A DNA stretch of 50,105 bases from Moraxella bovis (GCF_002014975.1 NZ_MUXV01000042.1:1-50105); one strand, 5' to 3'; positions 1 through 8,994 are shown, counted from the first letter of the stretch. Notes: generated from the letters alone by a model not told the origin. Made by a program: numbers and translations.

Positions 1-39
1 GGGTGTAGCATACTTTTTGGACTAGAGACAAATATTAAA

Positions 40-1260
40 TTACCCACCCAACAGCTCTCCAATACACCCCACAAGCCCCTTAGCAATGTTATCCTTACTC
101 ATTTTTGCCAAATTGACCTTATCAAGCCCATATTCTGACGCAAAAAATACCGCCATCGCATTGTCATCAGACCCAAAGCCAATCGTTTTATCGGACACAT
201 CATTGACTGCAATCATATCCAAATTTTTGGCGATGAGTTTGCCTTTGGCATAATTTTCCACATCGTTGGTCTCGGCAGCAAAACCAACGGTCAAAAGATG
301 CGGATAAGTGGTAGAGATTGTCGCCAGCACATCGGGGTTTTTGATAAGGTGTAAGGTTAAGCCGTCATTATCAGCGGTTTTTTTGAGTTTTTGCGTGGCA
401 ATATTGGCAACCTTAAAATCCGCCACAGCCGCCGTAGCGATAAAAATATCCGCCTTTTCACAAACCTGTAAACACGCCTGTAACATCTCGTCCGCTGTGC
501 CTATCGTGCGTTTTTGCGCCCCCAAAGGCGTGGGTAGATTGACCTTCGCCCCTGCCACGATGGTGACTGTTGCCCCTGCACCCACGCACGCTTTTGCCAG
601 AGCATAGCCCATTTTGCCTGTGGAGTGGTTGGATAGGTAGCGGACGGGGTCAATGGGTTCTAGCGTTGCCCCTGCCGTGATGACGACCGTTTTGCCCGCC
701 AAAGTTTGGGCGGTGTTTTGAATGGTTAAAAATTGGTCAATCTGCTCGCATAAACTCTCTGGCTCGGGCAATCGCCCCGCCCCGACATCACCACACGCCT
801 GCTCACCGCTGTCGGGGGCAATGATAGTAAAGCCAAAACGGGCAAGTTTGGCTAAATTATCTTGCACAATGGCGTTGCCCCACATCGCTTGGTTCATCGC
901 AGGGGCGAGCATTACAGGGGCGGTGGTGGCAAGAATGACATTGGTGACAAGGTTGTCCGCCAAGCCGTTTGCCAGCTTGCCAATGGTGTTGGCACTTGCA
1001 GGGGCAATGACGACCAAATCCGCCCATTTGGCAAGCTCAATATGCCCCATTCCCTTTTCGGCTTGTGCGTCCAAAAGCTCGGTGTGGACTTCGTTGCCCG
1101 TCAAAGCTTGGAAAGTCAAAGGCGTGATAAACTCACAAGCCGAAGGGGTCATCATCACACGCACTTGGTGTCCGCTTTTGATAAGTAGGCGTGCCAAAAT
1201 GGCGGATTTGTAGGCGGAAATCCCGCCTGTTATGGCAAGTAGGATATTTTTGGGGGTCAT
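40..1260 (-). CDS. coaBC: Bifunctional phosphopantothenoylcysteine decarboxylase / phosphopantothenate-cysteine ligase
   Basis: Cytosolic coenzyme A enzyme: the C-terminal CoaB half joins cysteine to 4'-phosphopantothenate and the N-terminal CoaC flavoprotein half decarboxylates the product to phosphopantetheine. The 406-residue length is normal for a fused Dfp protein. Visible CoaC marks are the TGGISAYK opening, catalytic His in GHIELAKWADL (about 73), PAMN (120-123) and the substrate-clamp Cys in ACGDVGAGRL (about 156). CoaB marks are SNHSTGKMG (about 210-218) and the KLKK motif near 291. It starts with ATG at 1260 and runs off leftward with no partner gene visible in the window. The identification is secure. 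Confidence 0.96.
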   Translation of the reverse strand: MTPKNILLAITGGISAYKSAILARLLIKSGHQVRVMMTPSACEFITPLTFQALTGNEVHTELLDAQAEKGMGHIELAKWADLVVIAPASANTIGKLANGLADNLVTNVILATTAPVMLAPAMNQAMWGNAIVQDNLAKLARFGFTIIAPDSGEQACGDVGAGRLPEPESLCEQIDQFLTIQNTAQTLAGKTVVITAGATLEPIDPVRYLSNHSTGKMGYALAKACVGAGATVTIVAGAKVNLPTPLGAQKRTIGTADEMLQACLQVCEKADIFIATAAVADFKVANIATQKLKKTADNDGLTLHLIKNPDVLATISTTYPHLLTVGFAAETNDVENYAKGKLIAKNLDMIAVNDVSDKTIGFGSDDNAMAVFFASEYGLDKVNLAKMSKDNIAKGLVGCIGELLGG

Positions 1261-1301
1261 TGGCTTAAAGGTAAATTGAAAATGGGCTATTTTAGCATAA
1301 A

Positions 1302-1643
1302 TTGGCGGTGTTTGCCATTTGGGGGGATTTTATTTATAATGGGAATAAATTTTTGGGAGCAATTACAATACAAGTTACCGCTGTTATTCAAAATAATACT
1401 TTAATTATTCCTAATGTGGATTTGTCGCAGTTAAAGCTATTGGCTGATGAAAATGGATTAATTTGTTTTGATTTACCAATTTTGGATAGGGTTAAACCCA
1501 CCCAAGCCGAAATACCCAAGCCAAGCAAAAAACTGTCTTTGGCTGAATTGTTGGCAAAAAAGACCATTAAATCCGATATTGTAGCAACCGTTGAAGAAAT
1601 GAATGAGAGTATTGGGCAAGTGTATGCTAATAAAATAAATTAA
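1302..1643 (+). CDS. Small unknown protein, possibly antitoxin-like; start uncertain
   Basis: The open frame encodes 113 residues from a TTG at 1302, but the native-looking sequence begins around QVTAVIQNNTLIIPNVDLSQ. Better starts would be TTG at 1353 or the ATA at 1368, which lies eight bases after a GGGAG and may be a mutated ATG. The C-terminal half contains PKPSKKLSLAELLAKK and an acidic helix. The short beta-rich N-terminus followed by a basic linker and helix resembles antitoxins of type II pairs, but no toxin gene follows; a hairpin repeat does. Function is not recognised, and a degraded start may mean it is no longer expressed. Confidence 0.5.
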   Translation: MAVFAIWGDFIYNGNKFLGAITIQVTAVIQNNTLIIPNVDLSQLKLLADENGLICFDLPILDRVKPTQAEIPKPSKKLSLAELLAKKTIKSDIVATVEEMNESIGQVYANKIN

Positions 1644-1651
1644 AGAATTGA

Positions 1652-1719
1652 GCGTAGGGTGCGTATTATGCACCAATTATAAATAATCTCAAAATCGGTG
1701 CATAATACACACCTACGGC
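1652..1719. repeat. Inverted repeat, hairpin-forming
   Basis: Two arms of about 26 bases, sharing GTGCGTATTATGCACC-type sequence, face each other across a short AT-rich loop (1652-1677 and 1694-1719). A related sequence, GGTGCGTATTAT, recurs at 2803-2814 beyond the next gene. It resembles a small dispersed palindromic element and could also terminate the upstream gene. Confidence 0.6.
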
Positions 1720-1859
1720 TTGTGGTATTTTAGGGTTAATTTGTTATATAGTCGTATTTATTAATGACTTGTCATTGTCAAATTGCAAATCATTTGCTTG
1801 TGATGACTTTTGATAAAAAAGCGTCTAAGTATTTGAATTTTGAACTATTGGAGTAACTT

Positions 1860-2770
1860 ATGAAAAAGTTGGCAATATTATTTTTAATATCACTAATTGG
1901 CAGTTTGTCCTTTTTAACCGCCAACGCCAAAATTGTCAATTCTCTTAGTGAAGTACCAAAAGCCATCACAAGCAAAGAAATTCAAAATCACTATGACGAA
2001 CAAATGCACGGCATTTTTAAAGACCAATTTTCGGCATTGTCTCGTCAAAATAAAGATGTAACGCCTTTTTAAAATTGATTGGACATTCTACCGATACCGA
2101 AAAATTAGCGTTATTGGGTGTGCGTGCTTGGAATAACAATCAATACATCATTACCGCTTGTTCTTATCATCAAGCGGTTGATTGGCAATATGAAGAACAC
2201 ACTCTTTATGCCAATTGTGAAAGCGATGATTTGGCGATGATTACATTGGCAGTTGCCCAAAAAGACAATAATGGGCAATGGCAATTATCCGCCAAACCTT
2301 ATCAAGAAAAATTTAGCCAAACTTTTAATGAACAAAAAATCAATCAATCGTCTTTTGCCATTAACAGCATTATTGATGACAATAAAACCATTGGCACTTT
2401 GGATAGAATAGACACCGCCAATTATCAATTAAATGACAGCACAAAAGCATTTGGCATACGCTTTAAAACTTTTGCAGGATTTTCAGGCGGTGGGATTAGC
2501 AGTCAAGCGATGACTTTATTTGCGGTGATTAACGGTCAATTAACACCCATTTTAACTGTTCCCACTTATTATTTTGAATACCTTGCAGGCAGTTGGAATG
2601 ATGACGGCACTCGCCAGCACCATATTGAACAATCGGAACATATTTTAATTTTATCCAAACAAAAAACCAAAGGATTTTATGACATTATTTATAAAGAAAA
2701 AGGCAAGGCAAAATCAGCAAACATCATTTATCGTTGGAATGATAAATTATTAGAATACCAAAGCAAATAA
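1860..2770 (+). pseudogene. Secreted protein of unknown function, frameshifted
   Basis: A good Shine-Dalgarno (GGAG) precedes ATG 1860. The first 23 residues form a signal peptide (MKKLAILFLISLIGS...ANA). The frame closes after 70 residues at TAA 2070, just after a run of five T (2066-2070). Adding one T gives ACG CCT TTT TTA AAA TTG and joins it to the downstream frame ending at 2770, restoring a protein of about 301 residues. No catalytic motif or named family is recognised in the mature part. Either a one-base loss in the T run, slippage at TTT before the stop, or a read error would explain the break. Related hairpins lie on both sides of the gene. Confidence 0.62.
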
Positions 2771-2816
2771 TACTACGCACCATTTAATTTTTTAAGTTAA
2801 GTGGTGCGTATTATAG
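2771..2816. repeat. Hairpin with GGTGCGTATTAT arm
   Basis: TACTACGCACCA (2771-2782) pairs with TGGTGCGTATTA (about 2802-2813) across an AT-rich loop. The right arm resembles the repeat at 1652-1719. It sits between two convergent genes and may end transcription of both. Confidence 0.45.
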
Positions 2817-2829
2817 CCATTTTTACAAA

Positions 2830-3579
2830 TCAAAAGAAAACATATTTCACCACCATACAAAAACACACCACCACAATCACAGGGCGGATAAATTTTGCCC
2901 CGCCTTTAACCACAAAATGACTGCCCAAAAATGCCCCAATGATTTGCCCGACCATCATCACAAGCCCCACCACCCAAACAATCTGCCCACCAATGATAAA
3001 AAATATCAAACTGGCAAAATTGGTGGCAAAGTTTAACAGTTTCGCCCGAGCGGTGGCTTGTATCAATTCACGCCCACGCAAAACCACCTGCGACAGACTA
3101 AAAAATGTCCCCGTTGCAGGTCCAAAATAGCCATCATAAAAGCCAATCAAGGGGGCAATGGTACGCTCGTAAGTTTTTTGGCTTATTTTGGGGGCGGTTT
3201 GTAATTTGCCCAAATTGGGCGAAAACAGCGTATAAAGCCCCACCAGCCCAATGACAAAGGGCAACGCCTTTTTTAGAAAATCAGGGGGCGAGAGCTGTAC
3301 TAAAATCGTCCCTACGCCTGAGCCAACAAAGGCAAAGACAAGAGCAATTTTCATCATTTTGGGGTGAATCAGCCCCTTTTTTATCATTGCAAGGCTTGCC
3401 GAGAATGACCCTGCACAGGCTTGTAATTTGTTGGTGGCAAGCACCGCCACAGGGTTCATGCCTGTCAAAAGCAAAGCAGGAATGGTCAAAAGCCCGCCCC
3501 CGCCTGCAATGGCATCAATAAAGCCTGCAAATAACGCCACAAAAAAGAGTATGGAAATAAGCTGAGTGGTGAGTTCCAT
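2830..3579 (-). CDS. TauE/SafE-family membrane permease
   Basis: An inner-membrane protein of 249 residues with seven to eight hydrophobic segments, the normal size for the TauE/SafE (YfcA-like) family, whose members are proposed exporters of sulfite, sulfonates or related anions. The family signature is visible as GFIDAIAGGGGLLTIPAL near residues 19-36, with its internal-repeat counterpart GFYDGYFGPATGTFFSL near 145-161. It reads leftward from ATG 3579 and converges with the broken secreted-protein gene. The actual substrate cannot be told from sequence. Confidence 0.88.
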   Translation of the reverse strand: MELTTQLISILFFVALFAGFIDAIAGGGGLLTIPALLLTGMNPVAVLATNKLQACAGSFSASLAMIKKGLIHPKMMKIALVFAFVGSGVGTILVQLSPPDFLKKALPFVIGLVGLYTLFSPNLGKLQTAPKISQKTYERTIAPLIGFYDGYFGPATGTFFSLSQVVLRGRELIQATARAKLLNFATNFASLIFFIIGGQIVWVVGLVMMVGQIIGAFLGSHFVVKGGAKFIRPVIVVVCFCMVVKYVFF

Positions 3580-3692
3580 GTTATTAGCCCAAAATTCTTA
3601 TTTTAACAAAAAATGACTGAATTTTGTAAATTTATGTTAAAATGATGTGTTTTTTGTTTAAAATCATGCTTTTGCACATCATAGGACTTGTT

Positions 3693-4973
3693 ATGTCAAA
3701 ACTTTTTTCATGGTATTTTAAGCCAAATTTATTATTAAGAATCCTAATCGGCTTAATCCTAGGCTCAATTTGCGGTATCATTTTTCAAAATGCCCAAACC
3801 GCCATTAGCATTTTATCGCCCATTGGCGAGCTGTTCATTCGTCTGTTAAAGATGATTGTCATTCCTGTCATTGCGTCCACGCTCATCGTGGGGGCAAGCT
3901 CAATCACGCCTGCCCAGCTTGGGCGTATCGGCATAAAAACACTCATTTATTATACCATTACGTCCATTTTTGCCATCATCATCGGGCTTGGTGTGGGCAA
4001 GCTCTTTAACCCTGGTTTGGGACTAGAACTCATCGCCGACACCGCAAGTGAAGGCAAAACCGCCGAAGCTCCAAGCATGCTTCAAATCCTGCTTGAAATC
4101 GTCCCCACCAATCCAATCGGCGTGATTAGTAGCGGTCAAGTTTTGCCCATGATTTTCTTTTGTTTGATATTTGGCATTGCTCTTGCCTTTGGGCGTGATA
4201 GCGATGATGAGAATGTCAAAAAAAGCTCGGACACGGTGTTTTATTTTGTGGACGGGGTTAGCCAAGCGATGTTTAAGATTGTCGGTTGGGTCATGCAGTA
4301 CGCTCCGATTGGCGTGTTTGCGTTGATTTTTATTGTTTTTTCAAAAAATGGGGCAACCGCTTTTGGCTCTTTGGCAAGCGTTACAGCAACCGTTTATGTC
4401 GGCTTTATCATGCAAATCCTACTGGTGTACTGCGTGATTTGTGCGTTAATGAAACTCTCCCCACTTGTCTTTTTGAAAAAAGCTCGCCCTGCCCTTATCA
4501 CAGGCTTTGTAACCCGTTCATCAGGGGCAACCTTGCCTGTGTCTATCCAGTCATCGCAAAACATGGGCGTGCCTAAGAACATTTATAGCTTTGGCTTGCC
4601 TGTCGGCTCGACGATGAACATGGACGGCACGACTGTATATCTTGGCGTGTGTGCGATTTTTATCGCCAATGCGGTGGGTGTACCGCTTGACGGCTCGCAA
4701 ATGCTGACCATCACGATGACTGCCGTGCTTGGGGCGATTGGGACAGCAGGTGTGCCAGGAGCAGGGGCAATTATGCTACTTATGGTGCTAGAATCCATTG
4801 GCTTGCCTGTGGAAGCTGGCTCGGCGGTGGCGATTGCCTATGGCATGATTTTGGGCATTGATGCCTTGCTTGATATGGGACGCACCGCCCTAAACGTTGG
4901 GGGCGACATCGCAGGGGTGGTAACTGTTGCCAAACAAGAAAATACGTTGGATAAAGAAGTGTGGGATTCTTGA
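3693..4973 (+). CDS. Dicarboxylate/amino acid:cation symporter (DAACS family)
   Basis: A sodium- or proton-coupled carrier for C4-dicarboxylates or acidic/neutral amino acids in the inner membrane. I place the start at ATG 3693 because AGGA lies six bases upstream and the protein then opens MSKLFSWYFKPNLLLRILIG, like GltP/DctA proteins; the open frame reaches back to 3642. From 3693 it has 426 residues. Diagnostic features are the serine-rich re-entrant loop TRSSGATLPVSI, the NMDGTTVY motif that binds cation and substrate, and the late GVPGAGAIMLLMVLESIGLPV segment. Substrate is unresolved: GltP, DctA and SstT members share these motifs. A promoter lies in the short gap to the divergent permease. 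Confidence 0.9.
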   Translation: MSKLFSWYFKPNLLLRILIGLILGSICGIIFQNAQTAISILSPIGELFIRLLKMIVIPVIASTLIVGASSITPAQLGRIGIKTLIYYTITSIFAIIIGLGVGKLFNPGLGLELIADTASEGKTAEAPSMLQILLEIVPTNPIGVISSGQVLPMIFFCLIFGIALAFGRDSDDENVKKSSDTVFYFVDGVSQAMFKIVGWVMQYAPIGVFALIFIVFSKNGATAFGSLASVTATVYVGFIMQILLVYCVICALMKLSPLVFLKKARPALITGFVTRSSGATLPVSIQSSQNMGVPKNIYSFGLPVGSTMNMDGTTVYLGVCAIFIANAVGVPLDGSQMLTITMTAVLGAIGTAGVPGAGAIMLLMVLESIGLPVEAGSAVAIAYGMILGIDALLDMGRTALNVGGDIAGVVTVAKQENTLDKEVWDS

Positions 4974-5108
4974 TTGTTGATATTTGAAAATCAAAAATAA
5001 ACACAAGATAGATAATTAACCCAGACAGGTAGGATAAATGTGGGAAATGATGGGAACGACTGGGTTAGATTAGGATAGAGTTTGAAGTAGCATTGCATAG
5101 TGTGCAAT

Positions 5109-5164
5109 AAAAAAGGCTTTGATGATTTTGAGTGTCAAACTTGAATTTATCAAAGCCTTTTTTG
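5109..5164. terminator. Bidirectional terminator at prophage left edge
   Basis: AAAAAAGGCTTTGAT (5109-5123) pairs with ATCAAAGCCTTTTTT (5149-5163), giving a stem followed by T in both directions. It would end the leftward Mor transcript and any read-through from the symporter gene. Confidence 0.75.
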
Positions 5165-5167
5165 TTG

Positions 5168-5545
5168 TTAGGAAGTAATTTGGGAAAATAAGTCAGGTTG
5201 GGAGCGGTCTTGGTACTCTTTTCGCATACGGGCTAGGATTTCATAAATATAGGGCAACGACAAATTAAATTTTTGCACCAGCTCAAAATGATTATCGACC
5301 TTAAACGCTTCCCAAATCGCCAAATCCCTCTCGTGGTATTGCCAAGCGTTGTGTTTGGTAACATAAAACATAGAACCGCCCCAATGCTGGGCAAGGCGGT
5401 TGGCAAGCTCACCTGCGATTTGGTTGGCAGTCTGTTCATCAAGATTTGTGGTGTGGGTAATGATTTGTGTGCCAAAGGAGCGTAAATCGGTAAAAAAGTT
5501 CTCGGCTTGGGCATTAAATTTGCCCTTTCGTTTGCTGTCGGTCAT
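5168..5545 (-). CDS. mor: Mor-family transcription activator (phage middle/late switch)
   Basis: In Mu, Mor activates the middle promoter that drives the late activator C. This protein has the family's C-terminal helix-turn-helix, seen in the stretch HFELVQKFNLSLPYIYEILARMRKE, and an N-terminal dimerisation part with the helix DEQTANQIAGELANRLAQHW. I use ATG 5545 (125 residues) because AAAGGTG precedes it; the frame also opens at GTG 5575. It is the last gene of the leftward early operon, matching Mor's position after GemA in Mu. With most of the phage gone its targets are unclear, though late and com-type promoters nearby could still respond. Confidence 0.8.
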   Translation of the reverse strand: MTDSKRKGKFNAQAENFFTDLRSFGTQIITHTTNLDEQTANQIAGELANRLAQHWGGSMFYVTKHNAWQYHERDLAIWEAFKVDNHFELVQKFNLSLPYIYEILARMRKEYQDRSQPDLFSQITS

Positions 5546-5661
5546 AAAAGCACCTTTATTTTTGTTATTTCCCACATTTTAGCAAAGAAAACAACGGTAA
5601 TAAAAGGTAACTGCCACAAAAAAGCCACGATTTTTTGTCGTGGCTTTTGTTTGGGATTATT

Positions 5662-6159
5662 TTAGTTTTGGGGGTTTGGCGGAGCAGTATCTTCCGTTGT
5701 TTCGGCTTGTTTTTCCAATCGCTCCAACCATTTTTTAAGGCTTTCAATCACACGGCTTGCTTTGTGGGTAGGTAGCCACGCCAATAAATCAATCCCAGTT
5801 TGGCGTTTGACATAAGCACACAAGGCTTTTTCGCTCGGGTCTCTTACCGCTCCAAGATTGTGCAAGGTGAGCCAAAGGTGGCGAATAAGTTTGGCTTGGG
5901 GGTCTTTGTCTTGCTTGATTTTACCTGCTGACTTGGGGGCGGTGGGGGTAAAGCCAAGCTGTTTTAGCCTTGTCATCACCTTGTTTAACTCACCCAATGT
6001 CATTTCTTTTGTGCTGGTCTTGCCTGTGGTAGTTTCCAGAAGACTGCGGTAGGTTTCATCATCAAGGCACAGCTTGGATTTACCAATGTGGATAAGCTGG
6101 ACAAGTTTTTTCTTTTTGTCGTAGGGTTTTGTGGTTTTTGTTTGAGTGCTTTGGGTCAT
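5662..6159 (-). CDS. gemA: GemA / Mu gp16 family protein (DUF1018)
   Basis: A small basic phage protein of 165 residues from ATG 6159, chosen because GGAG lies five bases upstream. The pattern KKLVQLIHIGKSKLCLDDETYRSLL, then MTRLKQLGFTP and the C-terminal LWLTLHNLGAVRDPSEKALCAYVKRQTGID block, is typical of Mu gp16/GemA proteins. In Mu, GemA affects host gene expression and DNA supercoiling; the mechanism is not established. It sits directly upstream of mor in the same leftward operon, as in Mu. The last 25 residues are low-complexity and acidic. Confidence 0.85.
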   Translation of the reverse strand: MTQSTQTKTTKPYDKKKKLVQLIHIGKSKLCLDDETYRSLLETTTGKTSTKEMTLGELNKVMTRLKQLGFTPTAPKSAGKIKQDKDPQAKLIRHLWLTLHNLGAVRDPSEKALCAYVKRQTGIDLLAWLPTHKASRVIESLKKWLERLEKQAETTEDTAPPNPQN

Positions 6160-6241
6160 TTTATGCTCCAAATGATTATTAAAAAAGCGTTTAAAGCGAC
6201 TTTTAACCCACTTTAAACGCTTTTGTTTACCTAAGAATGGT

Positions 6242-6514
6242 TTAATTTACAGCTTCTTTTAACCCTTTGCCTGCTTTAAAGCTCGGCACTTTTTTGGCTG
6301 GCACTTGGATTTTTTCGCCTGTCTTTGGGTTACGGGCGGTGCGGGCTTTTTGGGTACGCACCGAAAAAGTACCAAAGCCGACCAGCATCACTTCATCGCC
6401 CTTTGTCAAAGTATCGCTAATGACGGCAAGGGTTGCGTCAATGACATTTTTGGCGTAGAAACTGGCATTGTCTGTTTTTTCGCCGACAGCTTGAATAAGT
6501 TCTTTCTTGTTCAT
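6242..6514 (-). CDS. HU-family histone-like DNA-binding protein (phage copy)
   Basis: A complete 90-residue HU protein. The beta-arm that wraps DNA is clear (VGFGTFSVRTQKARTARNPKTGEKIQVPAKK), as is the closing KVPSFKAGKGLKEAVN. HU-type proteins bend DNA and assist Mu transposition complexes, which suits its place in the early operon between DUF3164 and GemA. A good ribosome site (AAAGGAAA) precedes ATG 6514. A host HU gene presumably exists elsewhere; this copy looks phage-borne by context. Confidence 0.92.
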   Translation of the reverse strand: MNKKELIQAVGEKTDNASFYAKNVIDATLAVISDTLTKGDEVMLVGFGTFSVRTQKARTARNPKTGEKIQVPAKKVPSFKAGKGLKEAVN

Positions 6515-6593
6515 AAGATTTTCCTTTTAAAGTGGTCTGTTGGGACAATGACAAGGCGACCAACTCTTGCCATTGTTTTGGTTTTCTTTAAAT

Positions 6594-7217
6594 TTAAAGG
6601 TTGGCAAAATCAAGACTAATCTGCTGATATTTACCGTGTTCATCTCGTTCATAAAACCGCATATATTCTTTTGATGAGATGACTTGGGTGGCGTCTGAGA
6701 TAGCCGTCATTGCTTTTTGCCATTTGTCATCAACGATATTTAAGCTACGCAGGGATAGTACTCGGCGGATGTTAATTTTGCCTTCTTTGTCCACGGCAAA
6801 GGCGTTATCAATAATGGCTTTGATGTTGTCGTTGCTGTCGGCTGTCCACTCACGCAGACATTCGTCAATGAGTGATTTGGCAACTTGCAGGCGTTCGTCA
6901 AAGACTAGGTTATCTTGAATGGCAATTTGTACTTTGTATTTGCCGTCAAAGCTCATTAGGGTAACATTGCCCTTTTTACCGCCAATTTGGGTATCGTACT
7001 CTTGGGCGGAGAGTTCCACAAAATTGTGAAATTCACCAAATACCTGCCCTTTGATTGACCGCATTTGGATTTGTAGGCTGATGGCTTGCCCCACAAGTTT
7101 TTTGACGGTTTCGTCTCTTAGTTTGTCAATTTCTTTAATCTTATCCACAGGGATAAGGTGTCCCTTGTCATTCAGGCGGTAGCCTTCGGGGACGGTTACA
7201 GGGGTATGGGTAGTCAT
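6594..7217 (-). CDS. DUF3164 family phage protein
   Basis: A 207-residue protein from ATG 7217, chosen for the CGGAG upstream; the frame itself opens at 7244. The layout VPEGYRLNDKGHLIPVDKIKEIDKLRDETV, followed by a beta-rich middle (GNVTLMSFDGKYKVQIAIQDN) and the RRVLSLRSLNIVDDKW block, is that of DUF3164 proteins encoded in the early region of Mu-like phages next to the transposition ATPase. The biochemical role is unknown. It lies between two small early genes in one leftward operon. Confidence 0.8.
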   Translation of the reverse strand: MTTHTPVTVPEGYRLNDKGHLIPVDKIKEIDKLRDETVKKLVGQAISLQIQMRSIKGQVFGEFHNFVELSAQEYDTQIGGKKGNVTLMSFDGKYKVQIAIQDNLVFDERLQVAKSLIDECLREWTADSNDNIKAIIDNAFAVDKEGKINIRRVLSLRSLNIVDDKWQKAMTAISDATQVISSKEYMRFYERDEHGKYQQISLDFANL

Positions 7218-7240
7218 AAATTTACTCCGATTGTTTAAAA

Positions 7241-7486
7241 TCACAATGCCAAATAACGGCTTTGCAGGGTGTTGGCGTTCAGAAATAACGCCATTTTCAT
7301 TAGATGGTCATCATTGTCTTTGTTAAGTTCAAATAACTCATCTTTGGCTTGTCCGATTGCATTTGCCAATTTTTCTTTGTCAAGGTTGCCATTTTTGACA
7401 AGAATTTGAATGGCTTCGTCCAAAAGTAGCACGGACAAGGTGTAGCGTTCGTGCTTTTCGTCATCAATTTGGATTTTTGTTACCAT
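7241..7486 (-). CDS. Small early phage protein of unknown function
   Basis: An 81-residue, mostly helical protein with a strong ribosome site (AAGGAGTGAGAA) before ATG 7486. Its operon position, between the transposition ATPase and DUF3164, is that of short Mu early genes, but the sequence (DEAIQILVKNGNLDKEKLANAIGQAKDELF) matches no family I can name. Its end overlaps the extended frame of the downstream gene. Confidence 0.65.
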   Translation of the reverse strand: MVTKIQIDDEKHERYTLSVLLLDEAIQILVKNGNLDKEKLANAIGQAKDELFELNKDNDDHLMKMALFLNANTLQSRYLAL

Positions 7487-7496
7487 TTCTCACTCC

Positions 7497-8627
7497 TTAC
7501 AAATTATGAATAACATCAGCATTGATGACAGGCACACCAAGCTCGGCACACAGGTTCATCGCCCCTGTGATAAGGTTGCCAACGGCTAAGGGGTACAACA
7601 GGCTTTGCACCACTTTGCCCTTGTTGTCGGTGCGGACAAGTTTGTTTGTCATTGCCAAAATACCGCTCTCGTCTATGAGCTGGTTTAGGGCTTTGGCTTT
7701 TCCTAAGCGGTGCGACAAATAACTGGCAAGCTCATTTGGGGCGATTGGGTCAAGGGTCGCAATTTCACAGCGTTGGACGACTTCACGAATGGCTGGGTTT
7801 TGTTCGGACAGCTTTAATGCCAATTCATTTTGACCGATAAGCACAATGCCCAAAAGTTTTTGATAGCCATCTTCTAACTCAAAAAAGCGTTTTAGGTGCT
7901 TTAAGGTCGGCAAGGGCAAACTGTGAGCTTCTTCAATAATCAAAAGGTGTTTGTTGCCAGCCTTGTGGCTTTCTTTTAAAAGTTGGTGGATTTGGCGAAA
8001 ACGGGCTTCTGGACTGCGTTTGGCATTTTCTAGGGGTGCTAAGGCGTGCAAAATGCTTTCGGCAATGTGAGCAGATTTTAGGGTTTTGCCCTTAATGTCG
8101 TTGTCTTCGGTTGCCAATACATAAGGCTGGGTGACGATGATTGGCTGATTTTCTTTGGCGATACGGTCTATCAAGTCCCGTTAGGGTGGTTTTGCCAGCT
8201 CCCGACTCGCCCGTTACCGCCACAAAACCACCGTGTTTGGCGGTGTGGAGCAGGGTTTCACGCACATAATGCACATCATTTGACAAAAACAGCTCATCAG
8301 CCGAGCGAATGTCGCTGGTAAAGGGGCTCTCAAACAAGCCAAAGTGTTTTTTTGCACTCATTGTTAGGGTTTGTTTTCTAAGAAGCATAAGGTCTTCCTT
8401 TTGGTTGGTTTGGGTTTTTGGTTCGGGGGCAATGATAAGTTTGTCTGTATCAACCCCCTTGTTTTGTAAAAACTTAACAATATCAGCATCAATTTTGGCA
8501 CGGTCTAGGCTTTTGGGGTAAGCCCCTGTATTAACAAGGCTGTTAATGCTTGCAGGACTTAGCCCAATGCCGTCCGCCAATGTTCGCTGACTGATTTTGT
8601 GTTTGGCTAAAGCTCTTTTAAGGTCAT
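7497..8627 (-). pseudogene. ExeA/MuB-type AAA+ transposition ATPase, frameshifted
   Basis: In transposable phages the B protein is an ATPase that captures target DNA and activates the transposase. The N-terminus has a lambda-repressor-like helix-turn-helix (ISQRTLADGIGLSPASINSLVN), then an ExeA-like region (HFGLFESPFTSDIRSADELF) and Walker A in GESGAGKTTLT. The frame then breaks; a one-base loss near 8178-8183 would rejoin it to DLIDRIAKENQPIIV and a Walker B-like LLIIEEAHSLP. A second one-base loss is likely at the start: GGAG and ATG (8627-8625) lie correctly upstream but in the wrong frame. Nonfunctional as read, unless both lesions are read errors. Confidence 0.78.
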
Positions 8628-8636
8628 TTTTTGCTC

Positions 8637-8702
8637 CTAGCCCACCGCTCTTAATAGCAGGTCATTGGCTTCATCTTGCAACGGCTCTTTTTGTAGCAGG
8701 TA
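8637..8702 (-). pseudogene. C-terminal scrap of the phage transposase (A) gene
   Basis: Immediately upstream of the ATPase start, a leftward frame reads LLQKEPLQDEANDLLLRAVG and stops at TAG (8639-8637), overlapping the ATPase ribosome site, exactly where transposase A ends in these operons. Its other side runs straight into a rightward head gene, so only about 21 codons survive. The identity rests on position and helical acidic character, not on motifs. Confidence 0.4.
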
Positions 8703-8964
8703 CGCTACCACGCCATCCTTACTTGGCGTAACCGACGCAGACGGCAAACAGGGGCAAATGGTGTCTGTAACCGCCATTGGCACAGCCAGTATGAATTTAA
8801 AAGACATTGCCACAAGCCCTGTTAAGCAAGGCGATGTAGTTGTCTACGATGGGACAATGATGGTTGTCCCCCAAAGCCAACTGGCAAGCTACGAAGGCAA
8901 AGTGGTGGGCGTGGTGCTGTATGACGCACACCAAGACAGCCACGCTGAAATTTTAATCCGTTGA
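8665..8964 (+). pseudogene. Head decoration-like phage protein, N-terminus deleted
   Basis: The frame opens in the transposase scrap, so its first 15 or so codons are foreign. From about TTPSLLGVTDADGKQGQMVS onward it reads like a small beta-rich capsid accessory protein, with KQGDVVVYDGTMMVVPQSQL and GKVVGVVLYDAHQDSHAEILIR at the end. It directly precedes the major capsid gene (30-base gap, AGGGAAAAG site), where decoration or cement proteins usually lie. A deletion that took the transposase, regulators, lysis, packaging and portal genes ended within it. Confidence 0.5.
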
Positions 8965-8994
8965 TTTTAACCTTTTGATTTTTAGGGAAAAGTT

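Noticed and set aside
5168..8627. Inversion of the early phage block
   Set aside because: Opposite orientation of early and late blocks is, as I recall, normal in BcepMu-like phages, so no inversion is needed.
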